Source of the DNA: Methanomicrobium antiquum
Lineage (GTDB): Archaea > Halobacteriota > Methanomicrobia > Methanomicrobiales > Methanomicrobiaceae
DNA length: 64,000 nucleotides
Direction: 5' to 3'
Assembly (NCBI RefSeq): GCF_029633915.1
Contig: NZ_CP091092.1
Coordinates: 1 to 64,000 of the forward strand
The position numbers and the translations under genes are program-made. The first letter of the stretch is position 1. Every line of letters starts with the position of its first letter. Of this stretch, positions 55,628 to 63,871 are shown one piece after another. The notes under the pieces were generated by a model, which did not search any database, was not told the DNA's origin, and saw only the letters and a list, made by a program, of their open reading frames with translations.

Positions 55628-56502
55628 AACGCGCTGATGTTTTGATGGAGGCATTGCCTTATATCCAAAAGTTTCACGGGAAGACAATTGTCGTGAAGCT
55701 TGGCGGGCATGCGATGATAGATCCTGATATTCTTGATACAGTTATTCAGGATACTGTTCTTCTTCATTACGTTGGGCTAAGAGTTGTTCTGGTCCACGGC
55801 GGCGGCCCTGAGATTACAGACAAGATGAAGGCAATGGGAAAAGAGCCGAAATTCGTAGCCGGTCTTCGCATAACAGACAATGATACATTAGAGATTGCCC
55901 AGATGGTTCTGGTTGGAAAAATCAGGGGAAAGATTGTATCACTGATTGCGAAATTTGGCGGGAAAGGTGTCGGTCTTGCAGGTCAGGACGGGAATCTGAT
56001 GTTTGCCAAAAAGACCGGTCTTAAGAGGATATTTGTCGGCGATAAGGAGGAAGAGGTTGATTTAGGTTATGTCGGAGATATTGAGGAGATAAATCCTGAA
56101 CTTCTTATCGGTCTTTTGGACAGAGGATATATCCCTGTTGTATCTCCGATTGCAATTGACAGGAAAGGAAACGGATTAAATGTCAATGCAGATACAGCGG
56201 CAGGAGATATTGCAATTGCCCTTAATGCCTATAAGTTTGTCAATCTCTCTGATATTGACGGTGTTATGAATGCCCAGAGAACAAGGACATACCACCGGCT
56301 GACAGTTGATGAGGCAAACAGACTCATTGATGAGGGAGTTATTGTTGGCGGTATGATTCCAAAGCTTGAGGCATGCTTAAAATGTCTTGCCAACGGCGTT
56401 GAACATGCACATATTCTTAATGGAAACAAGGATCATACTCTTCTTTTAGAGCTTTTTACTGACGAAGGCATCGGAACGATGATTCATAAGGGTGAAACAT
56501 AA
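55624..56502 (+). CDS. argB: Acetylglutamate kinase
   Basis: ArgB phosphorylates N-acetylglutamate, the second step of arginine synthesis. The 292-residue protein has the KLGGHAM nucleotide loop, VHGGGPEI substrate loop, [13 protein letters not shown], and [18 protein letters not shown] 55624 overlaps the argJ stop by four bases, and an upstream in-frame ATG would lie inside argJ. The arginine-feedback helix at the N-terminus seen in some ArgB proteins is short here. Confidence 0.96.
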   Translation: MKRADVLMEALPYIQKFHGKTIVVKLGGHAMIDPDILDTVIQDTVLLHYVGLRVVLVHGGGPEITDKMKAMGKEPKFVAGLRITDNDTLEIAQMVLVGKIRGKIVSLIAKFGGKGVGLAGQDGNLMFAKKTGLKRIFVGDKEEEVDLGYVGDIEEINPELLIGLLDRGYIPVVSPIAIDRKGNGLNVNADTAAGDIAIALNAYKFVNLSDIDGVMNAQRTRTYHRLTVDEANRLIDEGVIVGGMIPKLEACLKCLANGVEHAHILNGNKDHTLLLELFTDEGIGTMIHKGET

Positions 56503-56616
56503 AAAAACAGATGATTCTTAAATTTTTTACTTTTTGAGACTTTGTGTGTGTTTGAAATTTACTTTATTCATTCTAAATTTTTACATTTAACGTAGAAATT
56601 TCAAATTTCATTTCAA

Positions 56617-56685
56617 TTTACATGAAAATTACTTCGTAACTTACATGAAACTGTTGCATGAGATATAATTTCATGGAGGTTTTTA
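56617..56685 (-). repeat. CATGAAA multi-hairpin repeat, copy 6
   Basis: Reverse copy after argB and before the PAS gene. On the minus strand it reads CTCCATGAAA, TATCTCATGCAACAG, GTTTCATGTAA, hairpin GTTAC-GAA-GTAAT, then TTTTCATGTAAA. Confidence 0.8.
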
Positions 56686-56757
56686 TTGTAATTTTTCAAG
56701 GTGTTTTCTTTGGCAGATCTCTGCCGTTTTATTCTTAAGTTAGAAGTTATTTTGAAT

Positions 56758-57204
56758 ATGGAGTGGAAAAGTCTTAATTTAAGCAGGTCGATATCTTTTT
56801 TCATGCCAGGACTAATCCCGGGGGTATTTTCGGGGAGAAATGACGGTTGTGCCATATTCAGAGAGTTGTTTTTTAAAAACCCGGTTGGAATGTGTGTTTT
56901 GACACATCCTGATTTTGAGATAAAACTTGTAAATGAAAGCTTTTCAGAACTATTTTCGCTTGACCGGGAAAAAATTTCAGGAGAGCTTTTTGCAGTTGTA
57001 TGGAAAAAATGTCCGATACGGGATGATTTTTTTACAGCCCTTAGAAAGGACGGATCAGTTTTAGATTTTGTGGTTTTATGGGAGTTTTCGGAGAGTTTAA
57101 AAAAAGAAATTGTTATATCTGCGGTTTTTTTGGGAAAAGGTGAATTAAAGAGCAGTTCTTCTGAAAACAATGACATTTTGATAACTGCACGATTGAAGAT
57201 ATGA
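56758..57204 (+). CDS. Stand-alone PAS-like sensor domain
   Basis: A 148-residue protein with one PAS-like fold (NPVGMCVLTHPDFEIKLVNESFSELF, then GELFAVVWKK, IRDDFFTALRKDGSVLDFVV). No kinase or DNA-binding domain is attached. The ATG at 56758 is used; an upstream GTG (56701) adds 19 hydrophobic residues. A CATGAAA repeat lies upstream and an 8-bp tandem repeat spans the stop codon. The ligand and partner are unknown. Confidence 0.6.
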   Translation: MEWKSLNLSRSISFFMPGLIPGVFSGRNDGCAIFRELFFKNPVGMCVLTHPDFEIKLVNESFSELFSLDREKISGELFAVVWKKCPIRDDFFTALRKDGSVLDFVVLWEFSESLKKEIVISAVFLGKGELKSSSSENNDILITARLKI

Positions 57205-57226
57205 AGATATGAAGATATGAAGATAT
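57195..57226. repeat. 8-bp tandem repeat GAAGATAT x4 over a stop codon
   Basis: Four perfect units run from 57195 to 57226 and contain the TGA of the PAS gene (57202-57204). Because the unit is not a multiple of three, gain or loss of a unit upstream of the stop would shift the end of the protein. Confidence 0.75.
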
Positions 57227-57265
57227 GATGATTAAGATGCGAAGCATCAGAAATATGAAACGTCT

Positions 57266-57529
57266 TTAGAGACTTTTTTGCTTTTCTTCGTTCATTTCAA
57301 TTAAAACGGAAAAGATTTGTTTGACATAAATGGGATTTAGACCTTCAGTTATTGCTTTTTCTTCTGCTCTTTTTAATACAGTCTCTCTTTGATTCTTATC
57401 AACAACAGAAATATTATCAGCTTTTTTTGCGTTGTGGATTAGATGAGCACATTCCTCTCTTTTTTTTATCAGACTGATAATCTCCAGATCTATTTTTTCT
57501 ATCTCTTCGCGTGCACTCTTAAGATTCAT
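57266..57529 (-). CDS. Chorismate mutase, AroQ class
   Basis: An 87-residue all-helical chorismate mutase that rearranges chorismate to prephenate. The AroQ pattern is seen as an Arg in the first helix (SAREEIEKID), an acidic/Arg helix (KKREECAHLIHNAKK) and VDKNQRETVLKRAEEKA. It is a mono-functional form, with no prephenate dehydratase fusion. It stands alone between the PAS gene and MITE copy B. The assignment rests on pattern, which in this family is well conserved. Confidence 0.8.
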   Translation of the reverse strand: MNLKSAREEIEKIDLEIISLIKKREECAHLIHNAKKADNISVVDKNQRETVLKRAEEKAITEGLNPIYVKQIFSVLIEMNEEKQKSL

Positions 57530-57663
57530 TGCTGAATTATTCTCATCTGCGACTTAAAAAAGATTGAGGGAGATTATGTAGTTTGATATGGTTTTGTATG
57601 GCTTCTTTTAAAATCATCTGACTTCTTCGAGATATTAAGGCTTAGAATTGTTCTTAACATAAT

Positions 57664-58045
57664 GGTTCTTCTCCATTTTTCTGAAAGTTAGGACTATCCA
57701 AAAAGAGAAACAACTTAGAGAATAACCTCCAAATATGATGATATGTCCAATAAACATTACAAATGGAGGGAATGCATTTCTGCATTCACATCTATGTTCT
57801 CATTTGTGGGCTTTTAAGATTATTGATATGGAAGATTTCATCAGTTTCTTAGGTTACTGGCCTTGACTGGAAGACAATCAAAGAGAATCGATTATTAGCA
57901 AGGGAGGCTAGGCCCCTCCCTTAAACCCACCCCGCTTACGATAGGTCACCGGAGGGGGGCTAGGCCCCTCCGGTTCCCGGGGATATTGTGTACATCGCGA
58001 CAAATCAATTCCAAATTAGGGTGATCAGAAATATGGCGAAGAGTC
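57664..58045. mobile_element. MITE copy B (382 bp, ISL3-like ends)
   Basis: Flanked by a perfect 8-bp duplication AACATAAT (57656-57663 and 58046-58053), with the same ends and the same two GC-rich hairpins as copy A. The copies differ by only a handful of substitutions and a two-base length change in the first hairpin loop region (GGGAGGGGACAGG against GGGAGGCTAGG). The near identity points to recent movement, with the transposase supplied elsewhere in the genome. Confidence 0.9.
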
Positions 58046-58124
58046 AACATAATAAATTTCATAATTATTCTGTGAAGTCATCCAACAAGAGTTAAGAATG
58101 CCGAAGTTTCAATATTAATTATAG

Positions 58125-58814
58125 ATGAGTCAGACAATACTATCCAAAATTCCTGTAAGGGAGAGAAATGATCTAATTATCGGGTGGGTTGCAATAGGCA
58201 TTGCATTCACTCTTATATTTGTCCGCAGCGGAAAAATAACTCCGTTTACATTTCTGCTATTTTTTGGGATTTCGCTCTTTACAGTAGGAGTTGGCTTTTT
58301 GCTTCACGAACTTGCCCACAAGTTCATGGCGATGAAATATGGCTACTGGGCGGAGTTTCACAAAGATAATCAGATGCTTCTTGTCGCAGTTGCATTAGCG
58401 GCGCTTGTCGGAGTTGTATTTGCAGCACCTGGTGCAACTGTTATTTACTCCCAGCCGGGAAGGACGATGACAAAAGAGGAGGATGGTTTGATCTCAGTTG
58501 CAGGTCCGCTCACAAATCTCATATTGTGCATTCCATTCTTCATTTTGATTGTTGCAGGAACGGTTCTTGGATACAATGCAGGTACAGACAGTATTCTGGC
58601 ATTTCTTTTGTTTATCACAGGAACAATCGGTCTTTCTGTAAACTCTATGATTGCATTCTTCAACCTTCTTCCTGTGAGCATCCTTGACGGGCGAAAGGTT
58701 TTGTCGTGGAATCCTTTGGTGTTTGCAGTTATGATAATTATATCACTTGCAATACTTCTTGTTTCATACAACTATGGGGGAGTTTTAGACACAATTTTAA
58801 ACTTTATTCTGTAA
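58125..58814 (+). CDS. M50 site-2-protease-like metallopeptidase
   Basis: A 229-residue membrane protease with six hydrophobic segments. The zinc motif HELAHK lies at the end of the second helix (about residue 62) and the second site NLLPVSILDGRKV (Asp ligand) near residue 190. S2P-type proteases cut within the membrane, often releasing regulators. No PDZ or CBS domain is fused. It lies about 80 bases after MITE copy B and is convergent with the surface gene. Substrate is unknown. Confidence 0.88.
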   Translation: MSQTILSKIPVRERNDLIIGWVAIGIAFTLIFVRSGKITPFTFLLFFGISLFTVGVGFLLHELAHKFMAMKYGYWAEFHKDNQMLLVAVALAALVGVVFAAPGATVIYSQPGRTMTKEEDGLISVAGPLTNLILCIPFFILIVAGTVLGYNAGTDSILAFLLFITGTIGLSVNSMIAFFNLLPVSILDGRKVLSWNPLVFAVMIIISLAILLVSYNYGGVLDTILNFIL

Positions 58815-58883
58815 AGTAAAATTTTTGGTCAGAAAAATTCCAGAAAGATTTTTTATTTTAATTTTTCATCATCTTTTTTTTTT

Positions 58884-58925
58884 ACAAAACGTTCATGAAA
58901 CAAATTTTTCAGGGATTGTTTCATA
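58884..58925 (+). repeat. CATGAAA multi-hairpin repeat, truncated copy
   Basis: Begins AAAACGTTCATGAAACAAATTT and continues TTCAGGGATTGTTTCAT, then stops; the right arm is gone. It lies between convergent genes. Confidence 0.6.
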
Positions 58926-59096
58926 ACAAATCAAAGAATAAAACCGGTAAAAACCAAAAGAGCAAACTAAAAGAACATACCCACAGAACAAACTAAAAAA
59001 CTAAAAGAGCAGACCATTTGGGGCTTTTAAATTAGCGGGGAAAAAGAAAAAAAAGCAAAGAAGCAAAAAAAAATTGTAATTTTTATCTTTAATTTT

Positions 59097-59987
59097 TTAT
59101 TTTTTGTATTTTGCAGTCAAAATAACTGCGGCAAAGATTCCAAAGAGTGCTGTAAGTGCCATAAGTCCCGGAGATTGTGTTGGAAGAGGTGTTGGAACAG
59201 TTGTCTGTTCAGTCGGTGTTATCTGTGGTGTTGGTTTCATATCAAAAACTGTTCCTTTCTGAACCACTTCAAGTATAAAAACCGATTTTGGCACATTGTC
59301 TCCAGATGCAGGGTAACTGGTGCATTTAGCCGCTGAGGCTTCGCCTGATACAAACGTCACTGAAAACTCGGATTCACATCCTTCAGGGCTTGTAAAAACA
59401 TGCCTTTCTCCTGTTGTAATTGTATAGTCATATGCATAATTTTTCTCATTCCATCCCTGTGAGACTTCTAGATCAGCGTAATTTGAATCACATACCATAC
59501 CTGAACAGTCGCTACAGTCAGCAAATGTATCATAGTTTATTTTAAAGTTGTTGAAAAACGGCGATATGACATATTTTGGGTCTCCAACAGCGTATGACAA
59601 GTATTTTCCTGTAGAACCGCCTGCTGAAACAGCTCCAATACACAGCCAGTCAACCAAAATATCTTCATTGCCGGTGAAAGTTGCCTGAACAGGATCTCCT
59701 TTTAAAATGAGATCAAATATCCTTTTATCGGGAACTGTTCCTGTGATGTATTCTTTTGTAACGAAGGTTACAGAAACACCTGTCCAGGACTCGCCGTTCC
59801 AGATTCGCTCAGTTTTTATCTCAATTGTATTTTCATCCGGATTTATTTTTTCAACAATGCCTGCAATAGTTGTTGTATCTGATTCTGCCGCCGCCGGTAA
59901 AACTGCGGTTGTCAGCATAAAGACTCCCAGCAGAAAAATCATCATGTACCTGTCTTTTAAAACTCGTTTTACTTTCATTTCATTCAC
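59097..59987 (-). CDS. Exported protein with C-terminal anchor
   Basis: A 296-residue surface protein with a signal peptide (about residues 14-35, ending AAAES), a middle domain with paired cysteines (CSDCSGMVC near residue 160) and a Thr/Pro linker, then a membrane helix and a lysine tail. The end (QSPGLMALTALFGIFAAVIL) resembles the PGF-CTERM sorting signals that archaeosortases process, with PGL in place of PGF. The central domain is not recognised. Its partner and role are unknown. Confidence 0.65.
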   Translation of the reverse strand: MNEMKVKRVLKDRYMMIFLLGVFMLTTAVLPAAAESDTTTIAGIVEKINPDENTIEIKTERIWNGESWTGVSVTFVTKEYITGTVPDKRIFDLILKGDPVQATFTGNEDILVDWLCIGAVSAGGSTGKYLSYAVGDPKYVISPFFNNFKINYDTFADCSDCSGMVCDSNYADLEVSQGWNEKNYAYDYTITTGERHVFTSPEGCESEFSVTFVSGEASAAKCTSYPASGDNVPKSVFILEVVQKGTVFDMKPTPQITPTEQTTVPTPLPTQSPGLMALTALFGIFAAVILTAKYKK

Positions 59988-60254
59988 ACTCCTCTTTTAA
60001 TCGGACCCGTTTTTTAAAGAGTCTTTTATTTGAATTAAATAATCTATTATCATTAGATTTGATATATAAAAAGTACTGTAAATAATGAAAGCGCCTGAAA
60101 AGATGTTTGGTGTAAATTTTATTTTTGAATTTTATCCATAATTTCATTTTGTTTATTTATTAAATTCATCTTCTATTTTATTTATGAAAGATTTTGTTTA
60201 GTTTAGTTATGGATTTTATCTAATAATTTTCTTTATTATGATTAAGGATTTTAT

Positions 60255-60860
60255 TTAATTTTTGACTGCATTTTTAAGGCTTAATACCACTTCCCGCCCG
60301 GCATCTTCTGCTTCTTTTAATTTATCCGGTCTTTGCTCAATCGTGCCGAAGTTATCCATTCCTTCTGCAGTGATATTTGTTGTGTATTCATATCCTGCAT
60401 CGTTGAAAAACGCTCTTACAACAGGAAATGCAGCATCAAAGACATCTTTTCTGTTCATACCGGCGGTTGATACAAAAACTCCCTTATGGGTCTTTAGGTG
60501 CTCCTCATCAAATGAGAGATTTTTCAGCACAAATTTTCTTGCCCACATATACTGTCCTCTGTCGATGAATGCCTTCATCTCGGCAGTAATTGTCATAGAA
60601 TAAATCGGGGATGCCAGAACAAGAACGTCTGCTTCTGTCACGATTCTGTTAAGAAGTATTTTTAGATCATCGTTTAATACGCACCTTCCTGTTCTGTGGC
60701 ATTTATTGCATCCCTGACAGCTTGTATATAAAAGATCTTTTAACTTTATCTTCTCAGTTTCTGCTCCTTCTTTCTCTGCTCCTCTAAGAAAGCTTTCAAG
60801 GAGCTTTTCTGTATTCCCATGAGTCTTCGGGCTTGCTGTAATTCCTATTACTTTAACCAT
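60255..60860 (-). CDS. Isf-type iron-sulfur flavoprotein 1
   Basis: A 201-residue flavodoxin-like protein. FMN binding is shown by GITASPKTHGNTEKLLE at the start and SPIYSM in the loop. The cysteine motif CQGCNKCHRTGRC (C-x2-C-x2-C-x5-C) is the compact 4Fe-4S site of Methanosarcina Isf, which reduces oxygen, peroxide or similar acceptors. It follows a paralogue by two bases on the same strand. The exact electron donor is unknown. Confidence 0.88.
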   Translation of the reverse strand: MVKVIGITASPKTHGNTEKLLESFLRGAEKEGAETEKIKLKDLLYTSCQGCNKCHRTGRCVLNDDLKILLNRIVTEADVLVLASPIYSMTITAEMKAFIDRGQYMWARKFVLKNLSFDEEHLKTHKGVFVSTAGMNRKDVFDAAFPVVRAFFNDAGYEYTTNITAEGMDNFGTIEQRPDKLKEAEDAGREVVLSLKNAVKN

Positions 60861-60862
60861 TT

Positions 60863-61477
60863 TTATTTCACCTTTAAATCCCTGATTTTTAAAATTGCAT
60901 CTTTTCCTAATTTTTCCGCTAAAATCTTTGCATCAGAGTGCTTTTTTATTTCACCTTTTTTATCAACACTGTTAATCATGAGATATTCTGTGTTCTTTTC
61001 AGTGATTTCACAGAGATGAAAAAAGCATTTTACAACCGGAATTGCGGCATCGAAAACAGTGTCCCAGTCCTGTCCTGCTGTTGATAAAAAAATCCCCATT
61101 CTTTTTCCTTTATTTTCCGGAGGGACAACGGGCTTTTTAAGTACATATTTAATCGAGCGAAAAACCTGCATCCTGTCTATTAAGGCTTTTGCCTGCGAAC
61201 AAACACTCATACAGTAAATCGGCGCTGATAAAACAACAATGTCAGCCTCTTTTATTTTTTCAAGAAGTGCGGGCATGTCGTCTTTTATTACACAAACTCC
61301 TTTTTTTTCGCAGGCATTGCATCCGCGGCATGGTTTTACGTCATAATCAGACAAAGCTATTTTTTCAGTTATTACATCTGATTCATTTGACATTGCTTCT
61401 AAAAGAAACTCCAACAGGTCCTCAGAATTTCCATGCCGTCTTGGACTTGTTGCAAATCCGAGAACTTTTATTTTCAT
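60863..61477 (-). CDS. Isf-type iron-sulfur flavoprotein 2
   Basis: A 204-residue paralogue of the next gene, with the same order: FMN loop (FATSPRRHGNSEDLLE), cluster motif CRGCNACEKKGVC and APIYCMS. The two adjacent copies diverged enough to have distinct roles or may form a heteromer. The start lies seven bases from a near-perfect palindrome (61484-61499), which could control both. Family function is oxidative-stress or general electron transfer. Confidence 0.88.
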   Translation of the reverse strand: MKIKVLGFATSPRRHGNSEDLLEFLLEAMSNESDVITEKIALSDYDVKPCRGCNACEKKGVCVIKDDMPALLEKIKEADIVVLSAPIYCMSVCSQAKALIDRMQVFRSIKYVLKKPVVPPENKGKRMGIFLSTAGQDWDTVFDAAIPVVKCFFHLCEITEKNTEYLMINSVDKKGEIKKHSDAKILAEKLGKDAILKIRDLKVK

Positions 61478-61483
61478 AACCAG

Positions 61484-61515
61484 TTTGCTAATTAGTAAAT
61501 ATTAATATAAATACA
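61484..61515 (-). promoter_or_regulatory. Candidate promoter/operator of the Isf pair
   Basis: TTTGCTAATTAGTAAA (61484-61499) is a palindrome matching at seven of eight pairs, ending six bases before the ATG of the first Isf gene. A TATA-like AAATATTAATATAAAT follows just upstream. Supported by symmetry and position only. Confidence 0.45.
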
Positions 61516-61657
61516 TTGATGAGTAGTGATATTTCATTTTCAAATGTGTTTTGGCATGTAAAAATCAAATAATCCTAAAAAAATTTTATGCAATAATAAT
61601 TTTTTTCCGTTATGAAAGTCAAAATTCTGACACTGATAAAAACTGGGGAAATAACTG

Positions 61658-62131
61658 ATGAATCGAAATAAAATTGAGGAAAATAAGGCATTGTCTAAAA
61701 AAACAGAAAATTCAGAAAACTCAAATCATAAACCTTCAGAAAATGTCCTGGAAAAGACTCCCGAAAATATCCCAGAGAGTAATTTCAAATGCCCTTTCTG
61801 CAGTCCTGACCCGGCATCAGTCATTGCTGAGTCAGAATTATGTTATGCAAAAAAAGATGATTTTCCGGTTCTTCCAGGTCATGTTCTGGTAATTCCAAAG
61901 AGACATTTTTCATATTATTTTGATGCAGAAAAATCCGAGCGTGATTCAATGTGGGATATGGTATCTTTATGCAGGGAAATTTTGGATAAAGAATACTCTC
62001 CTGACGGCTATAACATAATCATCAATGCCGGAGATGCCGCATGGCAGAAAGTGATGCATATGCACATCCACATAATTCCACGCATGTCTGGTGAAAAAGC
62101 ACCGGAAAAACTTCAGATGTATAAAGTCTGA
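61658..62131 (+). CDS. HIT-family nucleotide hydrolase
   Basis: A 157-residue HIT protein. The active motif HMHIHIIPR near the end holds the histidine triad, and CPFC (about residues 46-49) with AKKDDFPVLPGHVLVIPKRH is typical. Such proteins hydrolyse dinucleoside polyphosphates or AMP adducts. The first 42 residues are a Lys/Asn/Glu/Ser-rich extension not found in ordinary members. It is monocistronic, divergent from the Isf pair. Confidence 0.88.
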   Translation: MNRNKIEENKALSKKTENSENSNHKPSENVLEKTPENIPESNFKCPFCSPDPASVIAESELCYAKKDDFPVLPGHVLVIPKRHFSYYFDAEKSERDSMWDMVSLCREILDKEYSPDGYNIIINAGDAAWQKVMHMHIHIIPRMSGEKAPEKLQMYKV

Positions 62132-62196
62132 AATTAGCAGATATCTGTGAAGTCTGAAGGGCAAACAAAATCTAAAGCATAAAAAAAATCATTTGT

Positions 62197-62250
62197 TTAC
62201 ATGAAATATAATTTCATGAACGTTTTTCATGAAAATGCCTATGAAAAACG
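62197..62250 (-). repeat. CATGAAA multi-hairpin repeat, rearranged copy
   Basis: Between convergent HIT and peroxiredoxin genes. On the minus strand it reads AAAAACGTTCATGAAA, loop, TTTCATGTAAAC, preceded by a second inverted pair CGTTTTTCATAGG / ATGAAAAACG. Confidence 0.65.
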
Positions 62251-62301
62251 ATTTTTTTTTTGGTATTTTTTTTGGTATTTTTTTTTCAATTTTTTTTGTA
62301 A

Positions 62302-62967
62302 CTAAACCTTTTTAAAGCAGAGATACCAGTCCTTGCATTCGTAGCCCTGTGAAAGCCTCTCATAAGATTCTTTCTGGGTTGCAGGTGCAGGAACAATTAC
62401 CTTGTCGCCCGGCTGCCAGTTTGCAGGTGTTGCAACATGGTGCTCATCGCTTGTCTGGAATGCCTTTAAAATTCTTACAATCTCAGGCATGTATCTTCCG
62501 TTTGAGAGCGGATAATAAATCATTGCCCTCATCTTACCTTCAGGATCGATGAAAAATACCGCACGGACTGCCGCAGTTGAACTCTGTGCCTCATGAATCA
62601 TTCCATAGAGTTTTGCGACATTCATGCTCAAATCTGCAATTATCGGGAATTTTATATCGACACCCATCTTTTCTTTTATGTTTCTGACCCATGCAATGTG
62701 AGAGTGAACGCTGTCAATCGAAAGTCCGATTAACTGAGTGTTTAATGCTACAAGTTCATCATATATCTCTGCAAAGGCCATGAACTCTGTTGTACACACC
62801 GGCGTAAAGTCTGCCGGGTGTGAGAATAAAACAACCCATTTTCCTTTGTAATCTGAAAGTTTGATTGGACCCTGACTGGTTACTGCCTCAAAATCAGGTG
62901 CAGGCTCACCTATGATTGGCATTGAGCGTATTTCTGCACATTCACAATATTCCATATCCATACACAT
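62302..62967 (-). CDS. Archaeal peroxiredoxin (Prx6/Tpx type)
   Basis: A 221-residue peroxiredoxin that reduces hydrogen and organic peroxides. The peroxidatic Cys lies in HPADFTPVCTTE (about residue 57). The C-terminus holds ECKDWYLC, matching the two extra cysteines of the Aeropyrum thioredoxin peroxidase. A Met/Cys-rich N-terminus (MCMDMEYCEC) precedes the fold. ATG 62967 is used, since the upstream TTG lies ahead of the GAGGGAAGG site. It is the last gene of a four-gene redox operon. Confidence 0.93.
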   Translation of the reverse strand: MCMDMEYCECAEIRSMPIIGEPAPDFEAVTSQGPIKLSDYKGKWVVLFSHPADFTPVCTTEFMAFAEIYDELVALNTQLIGLSIDSVHSHIAWVRNIKEKMGVDIKFPIIADLSMNVAKLYGMIHEAQSSTAAVRAVFFIDPEGKMRAMIYYPLSNGRYMPEIVRILKAFQTSDEHHVATPANWQPGDKVIVPAPATQKESYERLSQGYECKDWYLCFKKV

Positions 62968-62994
62968 TTCCCTTCCCTCTGTCAAATTTTAGAT

Positions 62995-63339
62995 TTATTT
63001 ATAAGCTTCCTCAAGCTTTGTTTTGCCGTATACATACGCAGGCATTCCTGCAAGGAGGAATGCGACTCGAAGACCTTCATCTATCTCTTCTTTTTTGACA
63101 CCGAGATTTTTTGCACCGGCAATCTGTGCATAGACAGCATGCTCGTCACGTAGTGCCGCGGCAATTGCGATTGCAATTATCTTTTTCTGCTGTCTTGTAA
63201 GTGCTCCGTCATCCCATACAAGATGGTCAAATGCAAGAATTTTCTCATGCATCAGAGGATCTGTTTTTTCAAGCTCTTTGAAAATAACAGGCACTTTTCC
63301 AATCTTTTTTCCAAGTTCATCCATACTTCCTTCACACAT
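62995..63339 (-). CDS. AhpD/CMD-like protein
   Basis: A 114-residue carboxymuconolactone-decarboxylase-fold protein. Such proteins include AhpD, which reduces peroxiredoxin partners through a C-x2-C pair; that pair is replaced here by DEHAVYAQ, so thiol activity is not expected in the usual way. ATG 63339 is used (an upstream start lies inside the desulforedoxin gene). It lies 27 bases upstream of the peroxiredoxin. It may act as an adaptor in peroxide removal; function is inferred. Confidence 0.75.
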   Translation of the reverse strand: MCEGSMDELGKKIGKVPVIFKELEKTDPLMHEKILAFDHLVWDDGALTRQQKKIIAIAIAAALRDEHAVYAQIAGAKNLGVKKEEIDEGLRVAFLLAGMPAYVYGKTKLEEAYK

Positions 63340-63346
63340 TTTTTGA

Positions 63347-63475
63347 TCACTCCGTTTCAAGAACCATAGGCTCGCCGCAACATACAAGTTCGCCGCCGCC
63401 GGCCTCTTTTACTTCAACTACATTCCCACAAATTTCGCAGACAAAAATTTCGCCTTCCTGACTTACATTCGTCAT
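63347..63475 (-). CDS. Desulforedoxin-like 42-residue iron protein
   Basis: This tiny gene has two cysteine pairs spaced as in desulforedoxin: [12 protein letters not shown] (C-x2-C) and ELVCCGEPM (adjacent Cys). It would bind one FeS4 centre, like the N-terminal domain of desulfoferrodoxin, and pass electrons to a superoxide reductase or rubredoxin-type partner. The start has a GGGGG site upstream, and the stop is seven bases before the AhpD-like ATG. Its length and cysteine layout match stand-alone desulforedoxins. Confidence 0.85.
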   Translation of the reverse strand: MTNVSQEGEIFVCEICGNVVEVKEAGGGELVCCGEPMVLETE

Positions 63476-63508
63476 CAATATACCCCCTGTTTTAAAGTAA
63501 GATTTTAT

Positions 63509-63727
63509 TTATCTTTTTGGAGGATTTTTTGCATCTTCCGGTGTTTTGATGTCTGTTCTTATATGAGTGATGGGGAAGCAGTTGTACATTTCGCATGCAC
63601 AAGCCGGACATTTTCGTAAATCCTGCTGGGAATCGTTTATTTCGTACTCAAGACCGCAGTCTACACAAACGTACTTACCTTTGCCGACTTTGTCTCCGGC
63701 TTTAACTTGTTTTGGTGTTTCACTCAT
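63509..63727 (-). CDS. Rubredoxin-like zinc-ribbon protein
   Basis: A 72-residue protein with two cysteine knuckles, YVCVDCGLEYEI and LRKCPACACEM, the pattern of rubredoxin or a zinc ribbon. The conserved aromatic and Gly residues of classical rubredoxins are only partly kept, so iron or zinc is possible. ATG 63727 has AGGTGAG five bases upstream. It heads the operon with desulforedoxin, AhpD-like and peroxiredoxin genes and so most likely carries electrons for them. Confidence 0.75.
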   Translation of the reverse strand: MSETPKQVKAGDKVGKGKYVCVDCGLEYEINDSQQDLRKCPACACEMYNCFPITHIRTDIKTPEDAKNPPKR

Positions 63728-63871
63728 CGTTCTCACCTTAGACTTTCATTAGGCTGTATCTATTTATTTGTTTTGACCCTGTCAGTTTTATAGTATAATT
63801 ATACGATTGGATTGTCAGATCAAAAAAATCGGGTTAATTATAAATTCTTCAAGATTCTGATAAAAATAATT

